DNA of 64,000 nucleotides from Microbacterium soli (lineage in GTDB: Bacteria; Actinomycetota; Actinomycetes; Actinomycetales; Microbacteriaceae): positions 1,426,001-1,490,000 of the forward strand of contig NZ_BAABCP010000001.1 of assembly GCF_039539005.1 (NCBI RefSeq), read 5' to 3'. The position numbers and the translations under genes were made by a program. This document shows, one piece after another, positions 1 to 8,775 of this stretch (position 1 is the first letter of the stretch; each line of letters starts with the position of its first letter). The notes under the pieces are model-generated. The model saw only the letters and a list, made by a program, of their open reading frames with translations, was not told the origin of the DNA and ran no database searches.

Positions 1-589
1 GTCCTGGGCGATCGGGATGCTGATCGCTTCGGGGGTGGGGGTGGCTCTGGGGCTGATGATCGGCGCGAGCCCGCTGCTGACCCGTGTCACGGGCGGCATG
101 ATCGACTTCCTGCGGACAGTCCCGGCCATCATGCTGGTCCCGCTGGTGGTCCTCGTCCTCGGCGCCACGGCGGAGATGAAGATCCTGCTGATCGCGCTCT
201 CGGCCCTGTGGCCCATCCTGGTGCAGTCCACGTACGCCATCGGCCACGTGGATCCGGTCTCGCGCGATACCGCGACCGTGTTCCGCCTGGGCAGAGTGCA
301 GCGGATCCTCCGGCTGTACCTGCCCAGCGCTCTCCCGCTGATCGCGACGGGCATCCGGGTCGCCGCGACGGTGGCGCTTCTGATCTCCGTCGGCGCCGAG
401 ATCATCACCAGCGCACCGGGGATAGGCCACGAGATCCTGCTGAGCCAGGCGAACGGGAGCCCTGCCCGCGCGTTCGTCTACGTGCTGCTGAGCGGTGCCC
501 TCGGCGTGGCGATCAACCTGACGTTCCTGTTCGTCGAGCGGCGGGTCATCTTCTGGCACGGCATCCAGCAGCGGAAGGCCGCCTCATGA
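1..589 (+). CDS. ABC transporter permease, SsuC/TauC-like (5' partial)
   Basis: The frame is open from base 2 to the stop at 587-589, so the first internal ATG at 17 is not the true start and the gene begins outside the window. The 195 visible residues are hydrophobic, with several membrane segments. A binding-protein-dependent permease loop (DTATVFRLGRVQRILRLYLP, followed by SALP) lies near the middle; this loop contacts the ATPase. Known members of this family (SsuC, TauC, NMT1-linked permeases) import sulfonates, nitrate, taurine or pyrimidine precursors. The stop overlaps the ATG of a second permease at 586, so the two probably form a heterodimeric channel. The substrate cannot be read from the sequence. 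Confidence 0.9.
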   Translation, partial: SWAIGMLIASGVGVALGLMIGASPLLTRVTGGMIDFLRTVPAIMLVPLVVLVLGATAEMKILLIALSALWPILVQSTYAIGHVDPVSRDTATVFRLGRVQRILRLYLPSALPLIATGIRVAATVALLISVGAEIITSAPGIGHEILLSQANGSPARAFVYVLLSGALGVAINLTFLFVERRVIFWHGIQQRKAAS

Positions 590-1353
590 AGCTCAGGACC
601 GTGGTCGCGCTCGAACTGGCCCTGCCCCTTGCGGTGGTGGCCGTGTGGTGGATCGTGTCCGATGACAGCTCTTCACCGTACTTCCCGCCGCTGCGCGAGA
701 TCCTCACCGCATTCGTCGACACCTGGATGCGGGGTCGGAACCTCGATGTGCTGGGGATGACACTGCTGACCTTCGGCGTCGGGTACGCCATCGCGATCGC
801 TCTGGGGATCACGGCAGGCGTGCTGCTGGCGGCGAGCCGCGCAGCCGCCGACTTCATCGCACCGCTGTTGGAGTTCCTGCGGGCGCTTCCCGCCATCGCG
901 CTCGTCCCGGCGTTCATCTCCGCCCTGGGCACGGACATGAGGATGCGGGTGAGCATCGTCGTCTTCGCGTCGGTGTGGCCGGTGCTGCTGAACACCATCG
1001 ACGGCGTCCGCGGGCTGGATCCCGTGATCAGGGACGGCGTACAGGTCTTCCGCGTGCCGCGTCTCCAGGATCTGCTGTTCGTCACACTGCCCGGTGCGTC
1101 GCCGCAGATCTTCGCAGGGCTCCGCGTCGGGCTCGCGCTGTCGCTGATCGCCGTGATCGTCACCGAGATGGTCGCCTCCGCGGAGGGCGTCGGGGCGTTC
1201 GCGCGGGCCGCGCAATTCAGCTTCGACATTCCCGGAATGTGGACGGCGATCATCCTGATGGGAGTCGTCGGATTCGCGCTCAACAAATCGTTCGCACTCA
1301 TCGAGAAGAGGATTCTGAGATGGCACTACCGGATGCGCGCGGTGGCGTCGTGA
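586..1353 (+). CDS. ABC transporter permease, SsuC/TauC-like
   Basis: This is a 255-residue membrane protein starting MKLRTVVALELALP at the ATG that overlaps the previous stop. It has about six hydrophobic segments and a permease loop (RDGVQVFRVPRLQDLLFVTLP) that docks on the ATPase. A much longer open frame extends upstream, but that part runs antisense to the sense of the first permease's reading frame and is Arg/Pro-rich, so the ATGA start is preferred. It pairs with the preceding permease as the inner-membrane channel of an importer of the sulfonate/nitrate/NMT1 class. Two different permeases in place of the usual homodimer is a mild oddity. Its 3' end overlaps the ATPase gene. Confidence 0.9.
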   Translation: MKLRTVVALELALPLAVVAVWWIVSDDSSSPYFPPLREILTAFVDTWMRGRNLDVLGMTLLTFGVGYAIAIALGITAGVLLAASRAAADFIAPLLEFLRALPAIALVPAFISALGTDMRMRVSIVVFASVWPVLLNTIDGVRGLDPVIRDGVQVFRVPRLQDLLFVTLPGASPQIFAGLRVGLALSLIAVIVTEMVASAEGVGAFARAAQFSFDIPGMWTAIILMGVVGFALNKSFALIEKRILRWHYRMRAVAS

Positions 1354-2153
1354 CCCTGGCACGCTCCGTGGAGGTCCACGAGGCGGCGAGCAGCATGGTC
1401 CGCTGCGTCGGGCTTCACCATGTCTTCGGAGCCGGGGCGACGGAGCGGGTCGTCCTCCACTCGGTGGACATCGACATCGCCGCCGGCGAGTACGTCTCGA
1501 TCGTCGGGCCCTCCGGGTCCGGCAAGACGACCATGCTGCGTTGCCTCGCCGGACTGCTCGCACCCAGCGCGGGTGAAGTCCGCATCGGCGGCCGGGTCGT
1601 GGCGGGCAGCACACCCGAGAACCTCGCGGTCGTCTTCCAGGACTACAGCAGGTCGCTGCTGCCCTGGCTGTCCATCACGTCCAACGTCACTCTGCCGCTG
1701 CGGGGCAAGGGCGTTCCGAAGGAGGAGCGTCTGCGCCGTGCCCAGGAGGCGCTGACGGCCGTCGGGCTCGCGAGGAGTCATCGACAGTACCCGTGGCAGC
1801 TGTCGGGCGGGATGCAGCAGCGGGTCGCGATCGCACGGGCACTGGCGTACCGCCCGCAGGTTCTGCTGATGGACGAGCCCTTCGCGTCTGTGGATGCACA
1901 GACCCGCGCCGACCTCGAGGATCTGGTGCTCTCGCTGCGGAAGCAGTACGACATGACCGTCGTCAGCGTCACCCATGACATCGACGAGGCGATCTACATG
2001 TCCGACCGCGTGATCGTGCTGGGCGGATCCCCGGCCACGATCATGCGGGCCATCGACGTCGAACTGGGTGCCGACCGCGATCAGATCACCACGAAGGCCG
2101 ATCCCCGGTTCGCCGAACTGCGCGGTCAGGTGCTTCGGGAAGTCCGGCACTGA
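1320..2153 (+). CDS. ABC transporter ATP-binding protein, SsuB/TauB-like
   Basis: This 277-residue nucleotide-binding subunit energises the two upstream permeases. Visible motifs are Walker A (GPSGSGKTT), Q-loop (VFQDYSRSLLPW), signature (LSGGMQQR), Walker B (VLLMDEPFAS) and the H-loop (VTHDIDEA). The QDYSRSLLPWLS region is typical of nitrate/sulfonate/taurine importers. ATG 1320 is chosen because an AGAGGA ribosome site sits 7 bases upstream. A GTG at 1350 that overlaps the permease stop is the alternative. The gene lies between the permeases and the solute-binding lipoprotein, so the four genes form one complete importer. Confidence 0.92.
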   Translation: MALPDARGGVVTLARSVEVHEAASSMVRCVGLHHVFGAGATERVVLHSVDIDIAAGEYVSIVGPSGSGKTTMLRCLAGLLAPSAGEVRIGGRVVAGSTPENLAVVFQDYSRSLLPWLSITSNVTLPLRGKGVPKEERLRRAQEALTAVGLARSHRQYPWQLSGGMQQRVAIARALAYRPQVLLMDEPFASVDAQTRADLEDLVLSLRKQYDMTVVSVTHDIDEAIYMSDRVIVLGGSPATIMRAIDVELGADRDQITTKADPRFAELRGQVLREVRH

Positions 2154-2198
2154 CCACCTCCCGCTCCGGCGCCGCACCCACCACACCCGAAGGAGAAC

Positions 2199-3182
2199 AT
2201 GATGTTCAACAGACGAATCCGCGCCACCACGGCGCTGCTGGCGATGCTGCCGCTCGCGGTCCTGGCTGCGGCGTGCAGTGCAGAGGAGACCGTCCCCGAG
2301 AATGACGCCGCGGGCGGGCCGACTCCGCTCACCGTCGCGGTCAGCCCCGGCGCCGAGACCTCTGCCCCGATGTATCTCGCGATCGAGCGCGGGGTCTTCG
2401 AGGATCTCGGCCTCGACCTGACCCTCACCGTTCTCAACGACGGATCGATCGCGATCCCCAACACGCTGAATGGGCAGACGCAGTTCAGCATGTCCGGATT
2501 CGGCCCCGCCGCGCAGGCGATCGAGAAGGGCCTCGCGATCAAGATGATCGGCGCGGCGAACGTGATCCCCACCGATCCCGACAGCGTCTACCAGGCCATC
2601 GTCGTCGGCAAGGACAGCGGGATCGATTCGATGGCGGACGTGTCGACCTGGGCGGCCGACTCCACCGAGGTCGATCCGTCGCAGGCTTTCGCGGTCGATG
2701 CGCTGGGCGGCGACTACGCCGCTCTCCAGAAGGTGGCCGTGCCGTTCCCCTCGATCGGCGACGCCGTGGCCGACGGCACCGTCGATGCCGCGCTGCTCAA
2801 CGAGCCGTTCCTCACCGCTGCGCTGGAGACCGGCAAGGTCGACGTCCTCTCCTACATCGCCGGCGAGCTGACCATACCGGGTGCCCCGGGCGCGGTGTTC
2901 ATCGGATCCGACGAGTACATGGCCGCGAACCCGGACGTGACGGCGGCCTTCATCGACGGCGTGGAGGAAGCGTACCGGTACGCCAGTGAGAACATGCAGG
3001 AGGTCGCGGACTTCATCCCCGAGACCGGGCTGAGCGAGCGCATCCCGAAGGTCGAGGAGATGAGCGAATACCAGGTCGGCCCGTTGCAGGCATCCGCCGT
3101 CCAGCCGCTGCTCGACGTGTACGCCGACTACGGCGCCATCTCCGGCACGGTGTCTGCCGAAGAGATGATCCACCGCTCCTGA
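2199..3182 (+). CDS. ABC transporter substrate-binding lipoprotein, NMT1/THI5-like
   Basis: This 327-residue protein has a basic, hydrophobic N-terminus ending in a lipobox (LAAAC, Cys26), so it should be anchored outside the membrane by lipid. The mature part has the features of NMT1/SsuA periplasmic-type proteins: AIERGVFEDLGLDLTLT near the start and a mid-domain with VAVPFPSIGDAVADGTVDAA. This family binds pyrimidine precursors, sulfonates, nitrate or phthalate-type acids. An AGGAG site lies directly upstream of the ATGATG start. Because enzyme genes follow in the same direction, it probably captures the substrate of that pathway. The ligand is unknown. Confidence 0.9.
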   Translation: MMFNRRIRATTALLAMLPLAVLAAACSAEETVPENDAAGGPTPLTVAVSPGAETSAPMYLAIERGVFEDLGLDLTLTVLNDGSIAIPNTLNGQTQFSMSGFGPAAQAIEKGLAIKMIGAANVIPTDPDSVYQAIVVGKDSGIDSMADVSTWAADSTEVDPSQAFAVDALGGDYAALQKVAVPFPSIGDAVADGTVDAALLNEPFLTAALETGKVDVLSYIAGELTIPGAPGAVFIGSDEYMAANPDVTAAFIDGVEEAYRYASENMQEVADFIPETGLSERIPKVEEMSEYQVGPLQASAVQPLLDVYADYGAISGTVSAEEMIHRS

Positions 3183-3238
3183 GGCGCATTCCCGCCGGGC
3201 GATGTCCGGTTCCTTCGACGAGTGATTGGAGCAATGAC

Positions 3239-4633
3239 ATGACATCTCGGAACTCCCGCCGCGTCATCGACGCCTTCGGACCGGCTGATGCCGATCTGCC
3301 GTGGAGCGAGGCGATCCTCGCCGGCGATTGGCTGTTCGCGGGTGCGCAACTGGCATCCGACGGCATCCACGGGCTGGATCCGGCCGCACGACCCGACGCT
3401 CGCTCACCGTGGACCCAGAGCCCGCTGGGGCTGGAATCCGCGCTCGTGCTCGAGCGGGTCCTCCGCATCCTCAGCGCCGCGGGCGGGGACGCCAGGCAGG
3501 ATCTGCTGCGCGTCTGGCAGTGGATCCGTGCGCGCTACCCCGATGACGACCTCTATCGGGGCTTCGATCAGGGGTGGCCGTCGCTCCCGGACGGTTCACC
3601 GTACGCCCGGAACTTCGCCCGCACCATCGGCGACCGACTGCGTGCATCGACCGGGATCGGGGTGCGTCAGCTCCCTGTTCCGGACGCCATGCTCTCGGTC
3701 GACTTCCTCGCCGTGCCCGGTCGGGGGCGCACCAAGGAGGAGATCGCTCTTCCGCCTGAGGTCCCCGCACCCAAGGCCGGGTACGCACCCGCCGTCCGCT
3801 ACGGCGACTGGGTGTTCCTCTCCGGATTCGGCGCGACGGACTTCGTCGGCGATTGGATGTCCGACCGGCACATGGGGGAGCCGTCGATGCTCGCGCCGGA
3901 GGCACGGGTCAACCCGTACATCTGGCTGGGATCTCCCATCGAGGCGCAGACCCGCTACACCCTGGAGAAGCTCGCGCTGATCGCCGAGGCGGCCGGTTCG
4001 TCGCTGGATCGCTGCGTGAAGGCCGATGTCACGCTGAGCCATCCCGCCGACTATCCGGCGCTGGATGCCGTGTGGAGGGAGTTCTTCCCGCAGAACCCGC
4101 CGGCGCGCAATGTCGTCACGGGAACTCAACTGGTCATCAAGGGCGTCCGGGTGGAGATCGCCCTCGTCCTGCTGGCCGATGACTCCGAGTCGACGCTGGA
4201 GTGCGTCCAGGTCGAGGGACCGTCAGCGGCGCTCGGCCATGCCAGTGAAGCGGTGCGAGCCGGCGACCTGCTCTTCACCAGCACCCTGCTGCCCATCGAC
4301 GAGCACGGTGTCGTCCCGCAGGACATCCGCGCGTCGCGGTCGGCGCCGTATCACCGCGACACGGCGGCGCAGCAGACGGATGCGATCATCGGCCGTCTCT
4401 CCGCCCTGTGCGACGCCGCCGGGACCGATCTGAGCCAGGTGTGCCGGGTGCAGACGGTGCTGTCGGATCTGACTCATCTGCCGGCCATGTCCCGATCCTG
4501 GCGGGACGCCTTCCCGACGGAGCCGCCGACGCTCAGCGCGGTCGGTACGGGCGGCCCGGATCCGCTCCTGCTGCCCGGGGCCGTCGTGCAGTGGGACGCG
4601 ATCGCGTACGCCCCGCAGGGAGCTCATCGCTGA
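3239..4633 (+). CDS. Protein with three RidA/YjgF-like modules
   Basis: This 464-residue cytoplasmic protein is unusual for the RidA family, whose members are normally about 130 residues and trimeric. Three RidA-like modules can be read. The first is degenerate (WSEAILAGDWLFAGAQLASDG, residues about 22-165). The second is clear (VRYGDWVFLSGFGATD through YPALDAVWREFF, about 180-305). The third is also clear (AVRAGDLLFTSTLLPIDEHG through MSRSWRDAFP, about 325-455). RidA proteins hydrolyse reactive enamine/imine intermediates or act in oxidation and deamination steps. A fused trimer could form one asymmetric barrel. A GGAG lies 8 bases before the ATG. The gene follows the importer and precedes the dehydratase, implying a role in the same pathway. 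Confidence 0.8.
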   Translation: MTSRNSRRVIDAFGPADADLPWSEAILAGDWLFAGAQLASDGIHGLDPAARPDARSPWTQSPLGLESALVLERVLRILSAAGGDARQDLLRVWQWIRARYPDDDLYRGFDQGWPSLPDGSPYARNFARTIGDRLRASTGIGVRQLPVPDAMLSVDFLAVPGRGRTKEEIALPPEVPAPKAGYAPAVRYGDWVFLSGFGATDFVGDWMSDRHMGEPSMLAPEARVNPYIWLGSPIEAQTRYTLEKLALIAEAAGSSLDRCVKADVTLSHPADYPALDAVWREFFPQNPPARNVVTGTQLVIKGVRVEIALVLLADDSESTLECVQVEGPSAALGHASEAVRAGDLLFTSTLLPIDEHGVVPQDIRASRSAPYHRDTAAQQTDAIIGRLSALCDAAGTDLSQVCRVQTVLSDLTHLPAMSRSWRDAFPTEPPTLSAVGTGGPDPLLLPGAVVQWDAIAYAPQGAHR

Positions 4634-4679
4634 TCGGATGACGGTCACCGGCGGCGCGAGAGCATAGAGAAGGAGCGAC

Positions 4680-6368
4680 ATGTCGCAAGAGGGCATCCGA
4701 CGGGCGCGAGGCGAGCTGCTGCAGGACCCCGGACCCGATGGACTGATCACGCGGGGGTTCCTGCGCGGTCTCGGCATCGGCGGTGAGACTGTGCGGCGAC
4801 GGCCGGTGATCGGGATCGCCAACACGTGGAGCGAACTCAATCCGTGCAATGCCGGACTGCGCGATCTGGCCGAGCATGTGAAGCGCGGCGTCACGGCGAG
4901 CGGTGGACTGGCGTTGGAGTTCCCGACCATTTCCCTGGCCGAGGCGTTCACCAGGCCGTCGAGCATGTACCTGCGCAACCTGCTCGCCATGGACACGGAG
5001 GAGATGATCCGCGCCACGCCGATCGACGGTGTCGTCCTGCTGGGGGGCTGCGACAAGACCATTCCCGCTCAGCTGATGGGGGCGTTGAGCGCAGGGAAGC
5101 CCGCGCTGGTGCTCGCCGCCGGTCCACGGCCGCTGTCCCGCTGGCGGGGCGAGGACATGACGGTGGAGCGGCTGTGGCCGCTCATCGACGAGAGACGCTC
5201 GGGCGCTCTCGACGATGAGGGCTGGGCAACGCTCGAGGCATGCCTGAGCTGCGGTGTCGGCACCTGCAATGTCATGGGAACCGCGGTCACGATGGCGGTG
5301 ATCGCCGAGGTGCTGGGAATGGCGCTGCCCGGCAGTGCGCTCCTGCCCGCGGCATCGGCTCAACGCGGCGCCATGGCGGAGCGGACCGGGCGGGCGATCG
5401 TCGCGCGCACCCGCGCGGACATCGCCCCGGAACAGGTCGTCACCCCGTCCGCTGTCGAGAACGCGTTCCGCGCCGTATGCGCGGTGGGCGGATCGACCAA
5501 CACACTGCTGCATCTGCAGGCGATCGCCGGCCGCCTCGACATCCGCCTCGGCGACGATCGGCTGCGCGACATCAGCGCGTCCACTCCGCTTCTCGCCGAC
5601 GTGCTCCCCTCAGGGAGACGGTTCCTGCATGAGTTCGAGGCCGATGGCGGGGTTCCTGCGCTGATGCACGAACTGCGGGACCTCGCCGACCTGGATGCGC
5701 TCGCCGGCGACGACCGTCCCTGGCGGGAGGCGACCGCCCTGCCTCCTGCCGACGCACGATGCCTGCACAGCGTCGCCGACCCGGCGGGCCCCTCGAACTC
5801 CCTGTCCATCCTGGCCGGGAACCTCGCGCCCGCCGGCGCGATCCTCAAGCGCTCCGCTGCTGACCCCGCGCTGTGCCATCACATCGGGCGCGCCGTGGTG
5901 TTCGACGGTGTGGAGGATCTGAATTCCCGCATCGACGATCCCGATCTGGATGTGGATGCCGATTCCGTGCTGGTGCTTCGCGGCGTCGGCCCGATCGGCG
6001 GGCCCGGTATGCCGGAGGTCGGCCACCTCCCCATCCCCGCGAAGCTGCTCCGCGAAGGCGTGACCGACATGGTGCGCATCTCGGATGCGAGGATGAGCGG
6101 CACCGCGTCCGGTGCCGTGGTCCTCCACATCGCCCCGGAGGCGGCCGTGGGCGGCCCGCTCGCCCTCGTCGAGCAGGGCGATCTCATCGAACTGGATGCG
6201 GACCACGGCAGCTTGACCCTGCTGGTGGCGGAGGCCGAGCTCGAGCGTCGGGCCGACGCGCTGCGGCTGCCCGAGCCCGACCTCCGTGGGTACGATCGTC
6301 TCTACCGAGACCATGTCCAGCAGGCCGACGTCGGCTGCGACTTCGACTTTCTCGCGGGGCGACGATGA
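4680..6368 (+). CDS. IlvD/Edd-family dehydratase (sugar acid or dihydroxy acid)
   Basis: This is a 562-residue iron-sulfur dehydratase. It has the family cysteines C56 (NPCN), C124 (GGCDKT) and C196 within a CLSCGVGTC block, and the VGGSTNTLLH and ARMSGTASGAVVLHI segments. Members convert dihydroxy acids or aldonic acids to 2-oxo acids. The length and HIAPEAAVGGPLALV region match the family. Its company (a 3-hydroxyisobutyrate dehydrogenase-like enzyme and an FAH-type hydrolase) resembles aldonate pathways through diketo acids better than branched-chain amino-acid synthesis. The substrate is inferred only. An AAGGAGCGAC ribosome site precedes the ATG. The stop overlaps the next start. Confidence 0.9.
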   Translation: MSQEGIRRARGELLQDPGPDGLITRGFLRGLGIGGETVRRRPVIGIANTWSELNPCNAGLRDLAEHVKRGVTASGGLALEFPTISLAEAFTRPSSMYLRNLLAMDTEEMIRATPIDGVVLLGGCDKTIPAQLMGALSAGKPALVLAAGPRPLSRWRGEDMTVERLWPLIDERRSGALDDEGWATLEACLSCGVGTCNVMGTAVTMAVIAEVLGMALPGSALLPAASAQRGAMAERTGRAIVARTRADIAPEQVVTPSAVENAFRAVCAVGGSTNTLLHLQAIAGRLDIRLGDDRLRDISASTPLLADVLPSGRRFLHEFEADGGVPALMHELRDLADLDALAGDDRPWREATALPPADARCLHSVADPAGPSNSLSILAGNLAPAGAILKRSAADPALCHHIGRAVVFDGVEDLNSRIDDPDLDVDADSVLVLRGVGPIGGPGMPEVGHLPIPAKLLREGVTDMVRISDARMSGTASGAVVLHIAPEAAVGGPLALVEQGDLIELDADHGSLTLLVAEAELERRADALRLPEPDLRGYDRLYRDHVQQADVGCDFDFLAGRR

Positions 6369-7246
6369 GTGCGCAGGTGGGCTTCATCGGACTGGGCGCC
6401 ATGGGGGCGCCCATGGCCGAGCGTCTGCTCGACCGTGGGCGGTCCCTCATCGTGCACAACCGCACGCGAACGCGTGCCGCCGGGTTCGACGGCGCCGGCG
6501 TGGTCGTGGCCGACAGCCCGGCGGAGGTCGCGTCGAGCGGGGCGACCGTGCTCAGCTGCCTCCGAGACACCGGCGCGGTGGAGGCGGTCTATCTGGGAGA
6601 CCGGGGTGTGCTCCGCGCGGTGTCGGCGGGGCAGGTGCTCGTCGAGCTCGGAACCTTCTCGCCGGACCTCGCGCGGCGGATCGCGCAGGATGCCGCCGAC
6701 GCGGGAGCCGCTTTCCTCGCCGCACCCGTCAGCGGCGGACCGCCGCGCGCCAGGGCGGGGACTCTGGTGATGATGGCGGGCGGGGACGCCGGTGCCTTCC
6801 AGCGTGTTCGACAGGTGCTCGAAGATCTCGGTCAGACCGTCGAGCACGTCGGCGATGCGGGAGCGGGTCTTGAACTGAAGCTGGTCAATCAGCTGCTCAC
6901 CGGCACTCATATGGCGGTCGCCGCCGAGGCGGTCGCCGCGCTGAACGCCCTCGACATCGACCTCGGCCTGGCCGAGCGGCTGCTCGACCAGGGGTGGGGT
7001 CAGAGCGCGATGCTCGCCCGCGCACTCGCCGTCGCCCGGCAGGAGGCGCCCGAAGCGCGGGGCACGGGGGTCACCGTCGTCGGAATGTCGGAGGTGCTGG
7101 AACTCGTCGCCAGGCTGCTGCGGGCCTGCGGCGTCTCCGCAGAGGTGTTCGACGCAGGTCGGCGAGCCCTGCTCGATGCCGGTCGTCTCGGATACGGGGA
7201 TCATGACCCCGCAGGGTTGTTTCACGTCAAGGAAGTGCACAGATGA
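6365..7246 (+). CDS. 3-hydroxyisobutyrate dehydrogenase-family oxidoreductase
   Basis: This 293-residue NAD(P)-dependent beta-hydroxyacid dehydrogenase begins VGFIGLGAMGAPMAERLL, the Rossmann fingerprint of the family. It has the substrate-binding segment APVSGGPPRARAGTLVMMAGG and the catalytic lysine in ELKLVNQLL (K172). Members oxidise 3-hydroxyisobutyrate or tartronate semialdehyde, or reduce sugar-acid intermediates. A longer open frame upstream overlaps the dehydratase and is rejected; ATG 6365 gives the family length and overlaps the previous stop as ATGA. The precise substrate is unknown. It presumably acts on the product of the dehydratase or of the TIM-barrel isomerase in this operon. 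Confidence 0.88.
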   Translation: MSAQVGFIGLGAMGAPMAERLLDRGRSLIVHNRTRTRAAGFDGAGVVVADSPAEVASSGATVLSCLRDTGAVEAVYLGDRGVLRAVSAGQVLVELGTFSPDLARRIAQDAADAGAAFLAAPVSGGPPRARAGTLVMMAGGDAGAFQRVRQVLEDLGQTVEHVGDAGAGLELKLVNQLLTGTHMAVAAEAVAALNALDIDLGLAERLLDQGWGQSAMLARALAVARQEAPEARGTGVTVVGMSEVLELVARLLRACGVSAEVFDAGRRALLDAGRLGYGDHDPAGLFHVKEVHR

Positions 7247-8775
7247 GTACGTATGAGAAGCCGCACGTCGCCGTGATCGGGGCGGGCCCGGTCGGACTCG
7301 CAGCGGGCCTGCTGCTGAGCCGGTTCGGCATTCGCGCCACCATCCTGGAGAAGGAGACGCGGATGAGCGGGCACCCCAAGGCCCGTGGAGTCCGTCCGCG
7401 CACCATGGAGCTGTTCGCGCGCTGGGGGCTGGCGGACGCGATCATCCGGCAGGGGCTGCCGCCCGAGGCGAATCGCTTCATCTATTGCGACTCGCTCGTC
7501 GGGGAGGAGGTCGGACGCAGCCCGGCTTCCGAGGAGTCGGACGATCCGGTCAGTCCGATGGGGATCTGCCGCATCGCGCAGGACACGATCGAGCGCATGC
7601 TGCGCGACCATGTGGAGAACCTCGACGGGGTGGATCTGCTGCTGGGAGCCGAGGCGGTCGCGATCGAGCAGGATCCGGAGTCCGTGACCGTCACCACCGC
7701 CGACGGCAGGGAGATCACCGCGGACTTCCTGATCGCCGCCGACGGCGCGCACAGCGCGACCCGCAGCCGGCTCGGCATCGACATGGAAGGTGACGCACTG
7801 CTGGGGTACGGCCAGAGCATCTACTGGCGCGGCGACCTGTCGCAGTGGGTCGAGGGGCGGCTCTGCATCCAGTTCATCACAGGGAATCGAACGGGCAGGC
7901 CCGCGAGCATCGCGCCGGTGGACGGCGTGGATCGATGGGTCACGATGCTGATGAGACCCGGTGCCCACGCGCGACCGGAACCGCCCACGCGACGGGAGGC
8001 GCTCGACGCGATCCGTGCGGCTGTGGGTGCGGACATCGACCCGGAGATCATCGACATCGCGACCTGGCGTCTCAGTGCTCAGGTGGCGAGGAGATGGCGG
8101 GTGGGCCGGGTTTTCCTGGCGGGGGATGCCGCGCACTCCTTCCCTCCCACCGGGGGGTTCGGGATGAACACCGGTGTGCAGGACGTCGACAACCTGATCT
8201 GGAAGATGGCCGAGGTGCTGGGCGGCCGTGCCGGCGACTCCCTCCTCGACACCTACGAGCAGGAACGAGCCGACATCGCGCGGAGCAATGCGGCCTGGAG
8301 CGTCAGGAACGGTGATCGGATCCGCGACATCGGCAGGGCGATCGCCGCCGGGGACGGGGCGGAGCTCGAGCGTCTGCTCGAGGAGCAGCGGAGCCATGTC
8401 GATGCCGCGGATCAGGATCTCGGATACGGCTATCCGGCGGGGGCGCTCGCGGGCGAGGACGGCCCCGATGTCGACGCGCTGCGGGTTGCGCGGCGTGGTC
8501 ACCGTTTCCCCGAGGCGCCTGTGATCGTGGATGACGAGCTGCACTCGAGTGTGCTGACCCTCTCGGATGAATTCACCCTGATGACCGCGGACCCGCAGTT
8601 CTGGCAGCGCTCGGGGCGGACGGACTCTCTGCGCGTTCTCGAATCCGCAGGGGGCCTCCCGGACGGATCCCCGGGTGCTCTCGTCCGCCCGGACGGCATC
8701 GTCGCATGGGTGGCGCGCCCTGGAGACGGGCCCGCGGAGCTCGTGGCGGCACGCGCGCAGGTCCTGCGACCATGA
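7243..8775 (+). CDS. FAD-dependent monooxygenase, PheA/TfdB family
   Basis: This 510-residue flavoprotein hydroxylase has the N-terminal dinucleotide fold (VAVIGAGPVGLAAGLLLSRFG), a central FADFLIAADGAHS-type segment with the DG motif, and the second FAD motif VFLAGDAAHSFPPTGGFGMN. The C-terminal third is the thioredoxin-like extension seen in phenol and chlorophenol hydroxylases. Relatives hydroxylate aromatic or enolic rings with NAD(P)H and oxygen. Its presence in a sugar-acid-like operon is unusual. It could open a ring substrate before the dehydratase and hydrolase act; that is inference. ATG 7243 overlaps the preceding stop by four bases. Confidence 0.9.
   Translation: MSTYEKPHVAVIGAGPVGLAAGLLLSRFGIRATILEKETRMSGHPKARGVRPRTMELFARWGLADAIIRQGLPPEANRFIYCDSLVGEEVGRSPASEESDDPVSPMGICRIAQDTIERMLRDHVENLDGVDLLLGAEAVAIEQDPESVTVTTADGREITADFLIAADGAHSATRSRLGIDMEGDALLGYGQSIYWRGDLSQWVEGRLCIQFITGNRTGRPASIAPVDGVDRWVTMLMRPGAHARPEPPTRREALDAIRAAVGADIDPEIIDIATWRLSAQVARRWRVGRVFLAGDAAHSFPPTGGFGMNTGVQDVDNLIWKMAEVLGGRAGDSLLDTYEQERADIARSNAAWSVRNGDRIRDIGRAIAAGDGAELERLLEEQRSHVDAADQDLGYGYPAGALAGEDGPDVDALRVARRGHRFPEAPVIVDDELHSSVLTLSDEFTLMTADPQFWQRSGRTDSLRVLESAGGLPDGSPGALVRPDGIVAWVARPGDGPAELVAARAQVLRP

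Noticed and set aside
208..585. Upstream extension of the second permease frame
   Set aside because: It overlaps the first permease, is Arg/Pro-rich and lacks membrane character; the ATG at 586 gives the family length.
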